Positions 26,484 to 35,576 of a stretch of DNA of 64,000 nucleotides are shown here, in pieces; the stretch's first letter is position 1; the number at the start of each line of letters is the position of its first letter. The notes below the pieces were generated by a model, which saw only the letters and a program-made list of their open reading frames with translations, was not told where the DNA came from and did no database searches. The DNA is from Butyrivibrio sp. INlla14 (GTDB lineage Bacteria; Bacillota; Clostridia; Lachnospirales; Lachnospiraceae). A program made the translations under genes and the position numbers. The stretch covers positions 93,080-157,079 of the forward strand of contig NZ_FMVS01000010.1 in assembly GCF_900102515.1 (NCBI RefSeq), written 5' to 3'.

Positions 26484-27854
26484 ATGAGTAAAAATACTAA
26501 TATAAAGGACTTGACTGTAGGCGATCCTATGAAGCTTATCATGGGCTTTGCCATGTCTCTTTTCTGGGGCATGTTATTTCAGCAGTTATACAACATAATT
26601 GATACAGCAATCGTATCCTGGACCCTTGGTAAAGAAGCTTATTCAGGAATGGGTTCAACAGGAGCTGTGAACTTTTTGATCATGGGCTTTTGTATGGGTG
26701 TCTGCAATGGCTTTGCAATTCCTATAGCCCAGAGATTTGGGGCCAAGGATTATAAGAGCATGCGCAAGTTCTATACTCATGCAATCATCCTGTGCTCAAT
26801 ATTTGCTGTGATCATGACTTTCTTTGTTAGTGTATTCTGTAGACAGATCCTACTTGCTATGAAGACACCAGATTCAATCCTTGATTACGCTTATCAGTAC
26901 ATCATAGTCATATTTTTGGGAATTCCAGCTACATACATGTACAACCTTTTGTCAGCCACAATAAGAGCGCTTGGTGACAGCAAACATCCTGTACAATATC
27001 TGATCATAGGTTCTGTCATTAATATTGCCCTGGACCTTGTATTTATAATGGTATTTCAATGGGGAATTTTTGGAGCAGCCTTTGCTACAGTTGTTTCTCA
27101 GCTTGTGGCTGGTACGCTTTGTCTTTTGTACATTATTAGAAAGATAGATATTATGAAGCTTTCAAAGGATGACTGGGAACTTGACAGATCACATTTTGTT
27201 ATTTTGTTTAATATGGGAGTTCCAATGGGACTTCAGTATTCCATAACTGCAATAGGAAGTGTTATCTTGCAGACAGCCATCAATGGCCTTGGAGAAGATG
27301 CTGTTACAGCAGTTACTACAGCAAGTAAGGTAGCAATGTTCTTCTGTATTCCTTTTGACGCTCTTGGTTCGACTATGGCAACCTATGGCGGACAGAATGT
27401 GGGAGCTAAAAAGCTCGACCATCTCACGCAGGGACTTAAGGCTGCTGTGAAGATTGGAAGTATTTATTCTGTTATAGCCTGCGTGATACTGATATTATTT
27501 GGCAGGAACTTCTCGATGATATTCTTAAATGCCAGTGAAGTAACCTGCCTTGATAATGCTCATCTTTTCCTGATCTATAACAGCCTGTTTTATATTCCAC
27601 TGGCCCTTGTAAATATAGTAAGATTCCTCATTCAGGGAATGGGCTATTCAATGTTTGCAGTCCTGGCCGGAGTTATGGAGATGATAGGTAGATCGGCAGT
27701 AGCTATTTTGCTGGTACCGCACATAGGCTTTACAGCGATATGCCTTGCCAGCCCTGCAGCCTGGATTCTGGCTGATGCCTTTCTGATACCTGCCTTTATA
27801 ATGGTCAGAAATAAACTGCAAAAGATATTCAATGGTCAGGTTGAGATTTATTAA
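26484..27854 (+). CDS. MATE family multidrug/solute exporter
   Basis: An integral membrane protein of 456 residues with about 12 predicted transmembrane segments in two similar halves, and the family start GDPMKLIMGFAMSLFWGMLFQQLYNIIDTA. MATE proteins export cationic drugs or metabolites using a sodium or proton gradient. It is divergent from arcC with a 170-base AT-rich promoter gap. Its last 26 bases overlap the 3' end of the convergent GH2 gene, so the two transcripts are antisense at their ends. The substrate is unknown. Confidence 0.88.
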   Translation: MSKNTNIKDLTVGDPMKLIMGFAMSLFWGMLFQQLYNIIDTAIVSWTLGKEAYSGMGSTGAVNFLIMGFCMGVCNGFAIPIAQRFGAKDYKSMRKFYTHAIILCSIFAVIMTFFVSVFCRQILLAMKTPDSILDYAYQYIIVIFLGIPATYMYNLLSATIRALGDSKHPVQYLIIGSVINIALDLVFIMVFQWGIFGAAFATVVSQLVAGTLCLLYIIRKIDIMKLSKDDWELDRSHFVILFNMGVPMGLQYSITAIGSVILQTAINGLGEDAVTAVTTASKVAMFFCIPFDALGSTMATYGGQNVGAKKLDHLTQGLKAAVKIGSIYSVIACVILILFGRNFSMIFLNASEVTCLDNAHLFLIYNSLFYIPLALVNIVRFLIQGMGYSMFAVLAGVMEMIGRSAVAILLVPHIGFTAICLASPAAWILADAFLIPAFIMVRNKLQKIFNGQVEIY

Positions 27855-29781
27855 GAGCAATATCTATATTGCTTGACAGGCTTGGATCAAGATCAGGATT
27901 TATCTTGGTTATGCGTCTGTCATAGGTCATAAGACCATTAACTTCTTCCTCAACATCACTTACCTGAGTATAAACTGCACCGGCAAGCCCCTTTGTTATA
28001 AGAGGCTTGATAGTACCATTCATAAGGTTGTAATATGCGACACCTAGTTGATCCAAGGTGTCGTATTTTTTATATCCAAAGACTCTGTCGACACTACTGT
28101 GACCGGAGATGTGGTGAGTAAAGCCGCCATACTCAGAAATAACAAAGGCTCTGCCACCTGGGTCTTTTTCAACAGTAAGAGGCCTGAAGTAGTTGTGAAC
28201 ACTTCTAAAATCGCCGCTTCCTTCGTCAAACCATCCGCTGGCCTGATCGATTGGCCTTGTATTATCTATTTCTCTAGCCATAATTGTGGCACTGGCAGCA
28301 TTAAACTGTCCCCAGCCCTCATTAAATAGAACCCAGGTTGCAATACTAGGAACGTTGTACAAATATCTTATTGTATTCTGCATTTCTTTAAGCCACTCGC
28401 CACGTCCTTCGGCAGAACCACGTGAAAAAGTCTTGTAGGTCGCGGGACCATCAGGCATACGTCCAAACACCTTTGGGAAAAGAGTTGGAAGATATGATAC
28501 CACTGGCTTGGCATAGGAGGAACCTCCGCTAACCATGTCCTGCCAAACTATCATCCCAAGGCGGTCACAGTGGTAATACCATCTTGCTGCTTCAACCTTG
28601 ATATGCTTGCGGAGCATATTAAAATGAAGTCTCTTCATTTCTGTAATGTCATAAATAAGTGCCTTGTCAGAAGGAGCTGTGTAGAGTCCATCTGGCCAGT
28701 AGCCCTGGTCAAGTGCACCCATAAGAAAATACGGAGCATGATTCAGGCAGAACCTGCTGATTCCTGATCCGTCTTTTTCTATTGAGTAATAGCGCATGGC
28801 AAAATAGGAGTCAACATGATCCTCATCTGTGATTATCTGAAGCGGATACAGATAAGGGTCTTCAGGGCTCCATAAATGTGGTTCTTTTATGGTAAAAGAA
28901 AAATGGTAGTAGCTAGGAGAAATCGCTGAATGGTCTTCTCCAATGCTGGGATATGTATCTGAGGAAAAAGAAAAATCTCCAGTAAAGGTAGTATCATAGC
29001 TGTCAGAAGAAGATGGTGATTTAACCATTTCATAGCCAGGGAATTTAACAGTAACTTTGCTGGGGTTATTGGTGGAAACCTCGACGGATAATGTTTTAAG
29101 ATCAGCTTCTGGTCTGATCCGGAGTTTCCTGATGTAGGTATTTGGAACCTCTTCAATCCAGACAGTCTGCCAGATGCCACTCTGACAGGTGTAGTACATT
29201 CCACCTCTTTTAAGAGTCTGTTTTCCCCTGCTGTGATAGGAGGAATCACTGGTGTCCTTGACTCTGACGTGAAGCATGTTATCAAGGGACTCTTTATTGT
29301 GACCATCAAACAAAAGATAATCTGTTATATCCAGGGTAAAAGGAAGATATCCACCACTGTGAGAGCCTACAAGGGTGGAATTAACATAGATATCAGCAAA
29401 CTGATCTACTGCTCCAAAATGCAAAAGAAAACGGGAATTATGGTGGGTTCTCTTTAGGACTGGAAGTACCTTTTTGTACCAGAGATACTGGTATGGCTCA
29501 AGTCGCCTTTCGACGCCTGATAGCATTGCCTCTGGAGAAAATGGTACTAAAATGTGACCATCCATTTTTTCAGGAATAGATGAGCCCTGTTCCTCTGGAA
29601 CAATACAGTATTCCCAATCACCGTTCAGATTGATATAGCTGTTTCTTTGAAACTGTGGGCGAGGATACTCTTTGAGTACGTTGTCTTTGTCAAGGTTTTC
29701 ACCCCAAGGTGTATATAATCTATTCAGGACATCGTCCTCATGTGGCTTATCGATAGCACGGATCGCATCAATCAAGTCCAT
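27829..29781 (-). CDS. GH2 beta-glycosidase (galactosidase/glucuronidase group)
   Basis: Glycoside hydrolase family 2 enzyme of 650 residues. The N-terminal sugar-binding jelly roll (GDWEYCIVPEEQG onward) and an immunoglobulin-like domain precede the TIM barrel. The acid/base Glu is in VLFNEGWGQFN near residue 487 and the nucleophile Glu in ISEYGG near 548. It lacks the extra C-terminal domains of LacZ, so it belongs to the short GH2 group, where beta-galactosidase, glucuronidase, mannosidase and arabinosidase activities occur. No signal peptide: it acts inside the cell. The start is the ATG behind AAGGAGG; an upstream in-frame ATG lies inside the preceding gene. It overlaps that gene by 14 bases, showing translational coupling. 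Confidence 0.88.
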   Translation of the reverse strand: MDLIDAIRAIDKPHEDDVLNRLYTPWGENLDKDNVLKEYPRPQFQRNSYINLNGDWEYCIVPEEQGSSIPEKMDGHILVPFSPEAMLSGVERRLEPYQYLWYKKVLPVLKRTHHNSRFLLHFGAVDQFADIYVNSTLVGSHSGGYLPFTLDITDYLLFDGHNKESLDNMLHVRVKDTSDSSYHSRGKQTLKRGGMYYTCQSGIWQTVWIEEVPNTYIRKLRIRPEADLKTLSVEVSTNNPSKVTVKFPGYEMVKSPSSSDSYDTTFTGDFSFSSDTYPSIGEDHSAISPSYYHFSFTIKEPHLWSPEDPYLYPLQIITDEDHVDSYFAMRYYSIEKDGSGISRFCLNHAPYFLMGALDQGYWPDGLYTAPSDKALIYDITEMKRLHFNMLRKHIKVEAARWYYHCDRLGMIVWQDMVSGGSSYAKPVVSYLPTLFPKVFGRMPDGPATYKTFSRGSAEGRGEWLKEMQNTIRYLYNVPSIATWVLFNEGWGQFNAASATIMAREIDNTRPIDQASGWFDEGSGDFRSVHNYFRPLTVEKDPGGRAFVISEYGGFTHHISGHSSVDRVFGYKKYDTLDQLGVAYYNLMNGTIKPLITKGLAGAVYTQVSDVEEEVNGLMTYDRRITKINPDLDPSLSSNIDIALNKSQPDH

Positions 29782-30520
29782 TTTGTTCCTCCTTGGCTGG
29801 CATATTGCTGCCAGCATTTGAAATCAGTTTTTGATAAAAGACAGCTATAGTAGCATATCTGTAAACACTTATCCACAAAAGTGGGATAAACAAAGTTAGA
29901 ATACCAAATAAGTACAGGGGAATAAAGCTCAAATAGAGTGCAAGCAGCTTTAATTTGTTGCCCTGCATCAGTTTGCGGCTGCTTCTAAGGAGCTCTTTTG
30001 CGGAGCGCTCAGGGAAGTCATGCAAAAGAAAAAAGGACTGCGAATAAACCAGCGAAACATAGAGGTTTACTATGAAGCCAACTAAGAGAGCAATGATCAT
30101 TGCTATGTATCCGCTCTGGGTAGGAGTCCTCTGGACCATAAAAAGAAGAACTGATGCCGGGAGACTTACAAAGAAATCCACCAGAACAAATACTGACTGG
30201 ATGATCACAGCTTTTTGAGGATGCTGCTTTAATCCAAAGAAAATATCTGAGGCAGCGATAGGCTGCGAGTAGACCAGATTCATATAAAGGTAGGCCTTGC
30301 CGGATACAAGAACTCCCAGAAGAATATTTACAATCAGGTTGATGATGAGATTTATGACAAAAATGATGATACTACCAGAGGTTCCTACAGTGGTAATACC
30401 AGAAATGATAAGCTGAATTATAAAAATAATAATATTGGCCAATATAAGAGATCCATATCTGTCTATGGATCTTTCCTTGGCCGTTGCCTTAAGCTCTGCA
30501 ATTTTAATAGTGTTAGACAT
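29768..30520 (-). CDS. DUF975-family membrane protein
   Basis: An integral membrane protein of 250 residues with about six hydrophobic segments. The start IAELKATAKERSIDRYGSL and the late LLRSSRKLMQGNKLKLLALYLSFI are characteristic of DUF975. The family function is unknown. It overlaps the following GH2 gene by 14 bases and follows the SprA-like gene by 35 bases, so four genes (membrane protein, SprA-like, DUF975, GH2) run as a probable operon from the minus-strand promoter at 31.5 kb. Confidence 0.8.
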   Translation of the reverse strand: MSNTIKIAELKATAKERSIDRYGSLILANIIIFIIQLIISGITTVGTSGSIIIFVINLIINLIVNILLGVLVSGKAYLYMNLVYSQPIAASDIFFGLKQHPQKAVIIQSVFVLVDFFVSLPASVLLFMVQRTPTQSGYIAMIIALLVGFIVNLYVSLVYSQSFFLLHDFPERSAKELLRSSRKLMQGNKLKLLALYLSFIPLYLFGILTLFIPLLWISVYRYATIAVFYQKLISNAGSNMPAKEEQNGLD

Positions 30521-30555
30521 GTAGTATATGCTCCCCTGACAACACCTTCTTATGC

Positions 30556-31050
30556 TCAGCCGGCCAGATTGATATTTGCTCCAAGCAGCCCTTGTTTGTC
30601 TATGGACTTTCTGGCTTGCTGATATGGGTTATCCTCATTACTGTATTTTATCTTTGTAGCGGTCTCCCCACCGCATACGTAAGTGCGTCCGCATTCTGGA
30701 CACACGGCTGTTTTGATAGATACTGATGCCTGAAGAACCTTGCCATTATTCATGGCTGCATCCTTGTAGGCATTGCTCACATGCTCAGCTTCATGTCCTC
30801 TGACTCTTGCAGCAGCAGATTCAGGACTGATGTGCTGGGCGCTCTTGAAAGAAACCATCTCATCAGAGCCGTCTTGATATTTACGGTTCTTGCAGGTTTC
30901 ACACTCTGCAGGAGATGATAGTTTGCCAGGAGCCTTCTGTGTGGACTCACTAGGATTAAGTATGGGCTTGGCCTCAGAAGCAGCACCAGTTGACATGCCA
31001 TAGCCTGTGTAGGCTCCATATCCACTTCCGATAGCACCGATCATACTCAT
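30556..31050 (-). CDS. SprA-related putative metalloprotease
   Basis: A 164-residue protein with a Gly/Tyr/Ser-rich start, a CxxC at residues 50-53 (CETCKNRKYQDGSDE), the FKSAQHISPESAAARVRGHE region with a zinc-protease HExxH motif (HEAEH, 86-90), and further CxxC-type cysteines in VCPECGRTYVC. This matches the SprA-related family of putative metalloproteases. There is no signal peptide. The start is the ATG with AAGGAAGG about 5 bases upstream; the GTG two codons earlier overlaps that site. It lies 11 bases after the upstream membrane protein gene. Proteolytic activity is a motif-based inference. Confidence 0.75.
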   Translation of the reverse strand: MSMIGAIGSGYGAYTGYGMSTGAASEAKPILNPSESTQKAPGKLSSPAECETCKNRKYQDGSDEMVSFKSAQHISPESAAARVRGHEAEHVSNAYKDAAMNNGKVLQASVSIKTAVCPECGRTYVCGGETATKIKYSNEDNPYQQARKSIDKQGLLGANINLAG

Positions 31051-31061
31051 AGGCACCTTCC

Positions 31062-31469
31062 TTACTCGCCATCAATGCTTACACCTATCTCTTTTAACAT
31101 ATCGTCAAAGCTCTCGCCGTAAAGCTGGACGGAGGTCTTATTGAGCTGCTCATGCGCAACAGGATCTGTAAACATTGTATGAACACTAGTTACAAGTATT
31201 GCATAGCCAAGTACTATTCCAATTGTCCCGTATATGATTCCCTTTTTGGCCTGGGGAAGGAGCTTGGCCGCTGTGCCCTTGGATAAAAGAGCAAAAACGA
31301 CAGCTATTCCACCAACAATTATTCCAGTATACATGAAAAAACATAAGGGAACTGAAATAAGTCCCATAATAAGGGCTGTTGAAGCCATCCTGACATGATT
31401 ATCAAGGTCATTATGGGTCATGTTGTAATTATAATTATTGTAATAGTATTTGTCCCCGTTATCTTCCAT
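31062..31469 (-). CDS. Small membrane protein (DUF4190-like)
   Basis: A 135-residue protein with a Tyr/Asn-rich soluble start (DKYYYNNYNYNM) and two or three hydrophobic helices (ALIMGLISVPLCFFMYTGIIVGGIAVVFALL and IIYGTIGIVLGYAIL), resembling DUF4190-type membrane proteins. The short loop between the helices reads SKGTAAKLLPQAKKG. The start is the ATG with GAGGAAGG 5 bases upstream rather than one seven codons earlier. First gene of the minus-strand operon that ends with GH2. Function unknown. Confidence 0.7.
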   Translation of the reverse strand: MEDNGDKYYYNNYNYNMTHNDLDNHVRMASTALIMGLISVPLCFFMYTGIIVGGIAVVFALLSKGTAAKLLPQAKKGIIYGTIGIVLGYAILVTSVHTMFTDPVAHEQLNKTSVQLYGESFDDMLKEIGVSIDGE

Positions 31470-31505
31470 CAATACCTTCCTCTCAAACATAGGTTCTTAC
31501 CATAG

Positions 31506-31534
31506 ATTCTACAATAAAACGGCGTTTTTTTCAA
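31506..31534 (-). promoter_or_regulatory. Sigma-A promoter of the membrane protein-GH2 operon
   Basis: On the minus strand TTGAAA (31529-31534) and TAGAAT (31506-31511) are 17 bases apart, about 35 bases before the first ATG of the operon. Confidence 0.65.
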
Positions 31535-31557
31535 TGTTTACGGGCCTTTCATGAGTC

Positions 31558-31587
31558 TTGAAAACAGAGCGAAAGGCTTGGTATAAT
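31558..31587 (+). promoter_or_regulatory. Sigma-A promoter of tex
   Basis: TTGAAA (31558-31563) and a perfect TATAAT (31582-31587) with an 18-base spacer, about 55 bases before the ATG, divergent from the minus-strand promoter 24 bases away. Confidence 0.7.
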
Positions 31588-31645
31588 AAGGAATATCGTT
31601 TGTTCATAAAAAGTTAATTGAATATTAAGTATTAGCGAGGAAAAA

Positions 31646-34318
31646 ATGGATATTGTATTAAAGATCAAAGAAGAACTACAAGTCGAGAAATGGCAGGTTG
31701 AAGCCGCAGTTAAGTTAATTGACGAGGGCAATACTATTCCTTTCATTTCACGATACAGAAAGGAAGCTACAGGCTCCCTTAATGACGAACAGCTCCGTAA
31801 TCTGGATGAGAGACTTAAGTATCTCCGCAGCCTTGAAGAGAGAAGGCAGCAGGTGCTTGCTTCTATCGAAGAGCAGGGCAAGATGACTGATGAACTTAAG
31901 GCCAAGATTATTGCAGCTGAGACTATGGTTGCTATCGAGGATCTTTATCTTCCATATAGACCAAAGAGAAAGACAAGAGCCAGCATAGCAAGAGAAAAGG
32001 GACTGGAAGGACTTGCCCAGATCCTTCTTGCTCAGGAGACTACAAAGCCCCTTGCTGAGGAAGCTGCAGCCTTTGTTGATCCGGAAAAAGAGGTTGAGGA
32101 TGCAGCACAGGCACTTCAGGGAGCAATGGACATCATTGCTGAGGATGTTTCTGATAATGCTGATTTTAGAACATATATAAGAGAAGCTACAATGGAGCAG
32201 GGTATCCTTACAAGTAAGGCCAAGGATGAGAAGGCTCAGAGCGTTTATGAGATGTACTATGGCTATGAAGAGCCTATCAAGAAGGTATTGGGTCACAGAG
32301 TACTTGCTCTTAACAGAGGTGAGGCGGAGAAATTCCTCGTAGTCAAGATTGAGGCTCCTGAAGAGCAGATACTTCAGTATTTGAACAAGAAGATGCTCAA
32401 AAATGACAATCCTATTACTACTCCTGTTATTGAGGAAATCAATCAGGATGCATATGAGAGACTCATTGCTCCTGCTATTGAGCGTGATATCAGAAATGAA
32501 CTTACTGAGAAGGCAGAGGATGGTGCAATTTCCGTATTTGGCAAGAATCTGACTCAGCTTCTCATGGCACCACCTATTGCTGGCAAGACAGTTCTGGGAT
32601 GGGACCCTGCTTTTAGAACTGGCTGTAAGCTTGCCATTGTAGATGCTACAGGTAAAGTTCTTGATACCAAGGTTATTTATCCAACAGCCCCTCAGAACAA
32701 GGTAGAGGAAGCCAAGGCTGAATTAAAGAGACTTATTGATAAATACAACGTAGATCTGATTTCTGTTGGTAATGGTACTGCTTCTAGAGAATCTGAGCAG
32801 GTTATCGTAGAGCTTATCAAGGAACTTGACAGACCTCTTCAGTACGTGATAGTCAATGAGGCCGGAGCTTCAGTGTACTCAGCTAGTAAGCTTGCCACAG
32901 AGGAGTTTCCACAGTTTGATGTTGGACAAAGAAGTGCAGCATCAATTGCAAGAAGACTTCAGGATCCGCTTGCTGAGCTGGTCAAGATAGACCCTAAGTC
33001 CATTGGAGTTGGACAGTATCAGCATGATATGAACCAGAAGAAATTGGGCGAGACCCTTGAAGGTGTTGTAGAAGACTGTGTTAACAAGGTTGGTGTTGAC
33101 CTTAATACAGCTTCAGCACCACTCCTTCAGTACATTTCAGGTATCAGCAAGGTAATAGCTAAAAATATTGTTGATTATAGAGAAGAAAATGGTAAATTTA
33201 AAAGTAGAGAGGAACTTTTAAAGGTACCTAAGTTAGGACCAAAGGCTTACGAGCAGTGTGCAGGTTTCCTTCGTATTGCTGACGGAGAGAATCCTCTTGA
33301 TGCTACAAGCGTGCATCCTGAATCCTACGAGGCTACTTTAAAGCTTATGGATAAGCTCGGTATTACCTTTGATGATGTTAGAGCAGCTCAGAAGAACGCT
33401 GCCAAGGCCGCTACTGAGAAACCTCAGCCAGCTAGAGAAGAGAAGCCTCGTCCACAGAAAAAGCAGAAGCAGGTTGTTATCAGAAATACAAGCACAGCTA
33501 TGGGAGCAGCACTTGCAGCAGCACTTGCAGGCAGTAACCTTGCTGTAGTGCAGGATTCTGATAATGCATCTGATAAAAAGCCTTCTGCTGACAACAAGGC
33601 TGCAGAGAAGTCCACAGTTAATACAGGCTCTCTATCCAGGAAGGTAACAGAAGCAGACAAGAAAAAGCTTTCTGAGGAGCTTGGAATTGGTGAGATCACT
33701 CTTACAGATATTCTCTCAGAGCTTGAGAAACCTTCAAGAGACCCAAGAGAAAACATGCCAGCTCCTATCCTTAGGAGTGATGTCCTTGATATGAAGGATT
33801 TAAAGCCCGGCATGATCTTAAAGGGAACAGTCAGAAACGTTATAGACTTCGGCTGCTTCGTAGATATAGGTGTTCACCAGGATGGACTGGTGCACATATC
33901 TCACATTACAGATAAATTTATCAAACATCCGCTTGAGGCTGTCAGCGTTGGGGATATAGTTGACGTTCAGGTACTTGATGTTGAACTTGATAAAAAGAGA
34001 ATTGCACTTACAATGAAGCTTGGAGATCCTGCCAAGATTGCGGCAGAGGCAGCAGCCAAGGCAGCTACACGCCCTGCACCTAAACAGGAACAGACCGAGA
34101 AAAAGGCTGCGCCAAAGAGGACTTCTGTAGTAGCTCAGGTTGCAGAAGCTTCCGGAGTTTCCAAAAAGCCAGTTGTAAGGAAGGCTGCTCCTAAAAAGGA
34201 TGTAGCACAGGAGGCACCAAAGGCTCCAGCTAAAAAGCCAGAAGCTACTGCTGCTGAGCCGGTTAAGAAGTTTAAGAAAAAAGGTATTGTTATATTTAAG
34301 GGGAATGCTAATGAATAA
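31646..34318 (+). CDS. tex: Tex-family S1 RNA-binding protein
   Basis: Nucleic-acid-binding transcription accessory protein. Order: N-terminal helical Tex domain with FISRYRKEATGSLND, a YqgF/RuvC-like domain (about 315-450), helix-hairpin-helix segments (about 490-560) including SGISKVIAKNIVDYREENG, and an S1 domain (about 715-790) with GCFVDIGVHQDGLVHIS. At 890 residues it is about 120-170 longer than usual. The extra length is an Ala/Lys/Pro-rich linker before the S1 domain (about 575-700) and a charged Ala/Pro/Lys tail after it. Both look disordered and may add RNA affinity. A good promoter and GAGGA ribosome site precede it. Confidence 0.92.
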   Translation: MDIVLKIKEELQVEKWQVEAAVKLIDEGNTIPFISRYRKEATGSLNDEQLRNLDERLKYLRSLEERRQQVLASIEEQGKMTDELKAKIIAAETMVAIEDLYLPYRPKRKTRASIAREKGLEGLAQILLAQETTKPLAEEAAAFVDPEKEVEDAAQALQGAMDIIAEDVSDNADFRTYIREATMEQGILTSKAKDEKAQSVYEMYYGYEEPIKKVLGHRVLALNRGEAEKFLVVKIEAPEEQILQYLNKKMLKNDNPITTPVIEEINQDAYERLIAPAIERDIRNELTEKAEDGAISVFGKNLTQLLMAPPIAGKTVLGWDPAFRTGCKLAIVDATGKVLDTKVIYPTAPQNKVEEAKAELKRLIDKYNVDLISVGNGTASRESEQVIVELIKELDRPLQYVIVNEAGASVYSASKLATEEFPQFDVGQRSAASIARRLQDPLAELVKIDPKSIGVGQYQHDMNQKKLGETLEGVVEDCVNKVGVDLNTASAPLLQYISGISKVIAKNIVDYREENGKFKSREELLKVPKLGPKAYEQCAGFLRIADGENPLDATSVHPESYEATLKLMDKLGITFDDVRAAQKNAAKAATEKPQPAREEKPRPQKKQKQVVIRNTSTAMGAALAAALAGSNLAVVQDSDNASDKKPSADNKAAEKSTVNTGSLSRKVTEADKKKLSEELGIGEITLTDILSELEKPSRDPRENMPAPILRSDVLDMKDLKPGMILKGTVRNVIDFGCFVDIGVHQDGLVHISHITDKFIKHPLEAVSVGDIVDVQVLDVELDKKRIALTMKLGDPAKIAAEAAAKAATRPAPKQEQTEKKAAPKRTSVVAQVAEASGVSKKPVVRKAAPKKDVAQEAPKAPAKKPEATAAEPVKKFKKKGIVIFKGNANE

Positions 34319-34353
34319 CTGCTGACATCGTAAGACACTGGCGAGGTTATTAT

Positions 34354-35499
34354 ATGATCGCATTAGAAGGATGGTTGGTACTTAATTTCTATACAGTATT
34401 CTTGATAACTCTTTTGCTGATATTTCAGAGTAAAGGCTCCAAGATGATCAGAGGCAGGAAGTATTCTGCCATTCTGATCCTGACTCTTATACTGCTCATA
34501 TCAGAGTCGCTTGGGCGCGCAGGAGAAGCTTATCCTGATAAGTATCTGATACTGGCAGAGGTTGGATACTTTGTTATTTATGCTCTGGATCCACTGGACA
34601 TCCTCTTTGCAGTTAACTACATTGACTGCTGGATGGATGAGAGTAATACCAAGAGCAAAATGGGAAGAAACATTTTTAGGTGGGCTTTCCAGATATTTGC
34701 CATTATAAATCTGATACTTGTGCTAGTATCCACAATTGGAAGATTTGACTGGTTCTACTATTTCCAGGATGGCGTTTACTATAGAGGGCCTCTATATCTG
34801 ATCAGAGCTTTGTTCCTAATATTGTTCATCATTTTATTGGTAGTGTATTCTATCTTATTTAGGAACAGTATTATGAATGACTACAAGAATACAATATTGT
34901 TTTTGCCAATCTTTTCTGTGCTGGGTGCGATTTTACAGGTTTTCATTTCCAATATGAGTACCACCTACGCGGGAATATCTCTGGGGTGCCTTGTTGTGTA
35001 TTTCTTTTTCCAGAGTAAGGACGTTAATCTTGATTATCTGACAGGAGTTCTCAACAGGCGAGGACTTGATATAAGGCTTCAGGAAAAAATCAAGGCTAGT
35101 GCTGCTTCAGGTAGGGATTTTACCGCCATCATGATAGATGTGGATAATTTCAAGGCTATAAATGATACTTTGGGACACAGTGCAGGAGACAGGGCAATCA
35201 AGGATATAGCTGATGTCTTAGTGGATATCTTCGATCAGGAGGATAGTATTGGAAGATTTGGAGGAGATGAGTTCTGTGTGATAACAGAAATAATCAATCC
35301 AACTGATATTCACGAAAGAATTGGTGAGATCAGAGATGAGATAGCAGTTCTCAGAAGGCGAAGAGGCTGGCCAAGACATGTGGATATCAGCTGCGGCTAT
35401 GAGATATATGATCATACTAAACAGCTTTCTACCAAGAAATTTGCAGAAATAATAGATGAAAAGATGTATGCTGAGAAGGAGCAACATCACAGAATGTAA
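34354..35499 (+). CDS. Membrane diguanylate cyclase
   Basis: Six or so transmembrane helices (about 1-225) followed by a GGDEF domain. The active-site motif is intact (RFGGDEF, residues 303-307), preceded by DVDNFKAINDTLGHSAGD. The product would be cyclic di-GMP. The inhibitory I-site RxxD expected five residues before the motif reads DQED, so product feedback inhibition is probably missing. The gene follows tex by 36 bases and may be cotranscribed. A terminator hairpin follows. The membrane part has no named sensor domain that I recognise. Confidence 0.9.
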   Translation: MIALEGWLVLNFYTVFLITLLLIFQSKGSKMIRGRKYSAILILTLILLISESLGRAGEAYPDKYLILAEVGYFVIYALDPLDILFAVNYIDCWMDESNTKSKMGRNIFRWAFQIFAIINLILVLVSTIGRFDWFYYFQDGVYYRGPLYLIRALFLILFIILLVVYSILFRNSIMNDYKNTILFLPIFSVLGAILQVFISNMSTTYAGISLGCLVVYFFFQSKDVNLDYLTGVLNRRGLDIRLQEKIKASAASGRDFTAIMIDVDNFKAINDTLGHSAGDRAIKDIADVLVDIFDQEDSIGRFGGDEFCVITEIINPTDIHERIGEIRDEIAVLRRRRGWPRHVDISCGYEIYDHTKQLSTKKFAEIIDEKMYAEKEQHHRM

Positions 35500-35510
35500 G
35501 GAAAAAGTGA

Positions 35511-35549
35511 GATGGCTTTTGTGACAAATGTCATGAAAGTCATCTTTTT
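35511..35549 (+). terminator. Terminator after the diguanylate cyclase
   Basis: GATGGCTTT and AAAGTCATC pair with one mismatch around an inner TGACA / TGTCA stem, followed by TTTTT. Confidence 0.7.
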
Positions 35550-35576
35550 GGGAAAAAACAAAAGGGGAAAGAGACT

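Noticed and set aside
31512..31545. Sigma-D-like site TAAA-N13-GCCGTTTT before the DUF4190-like gene
   Set aside because: The spacing is short and the -10 departs from GCCGATAA; a regular sigma-A promoter with a 17-base spacer fits the same stretch better.
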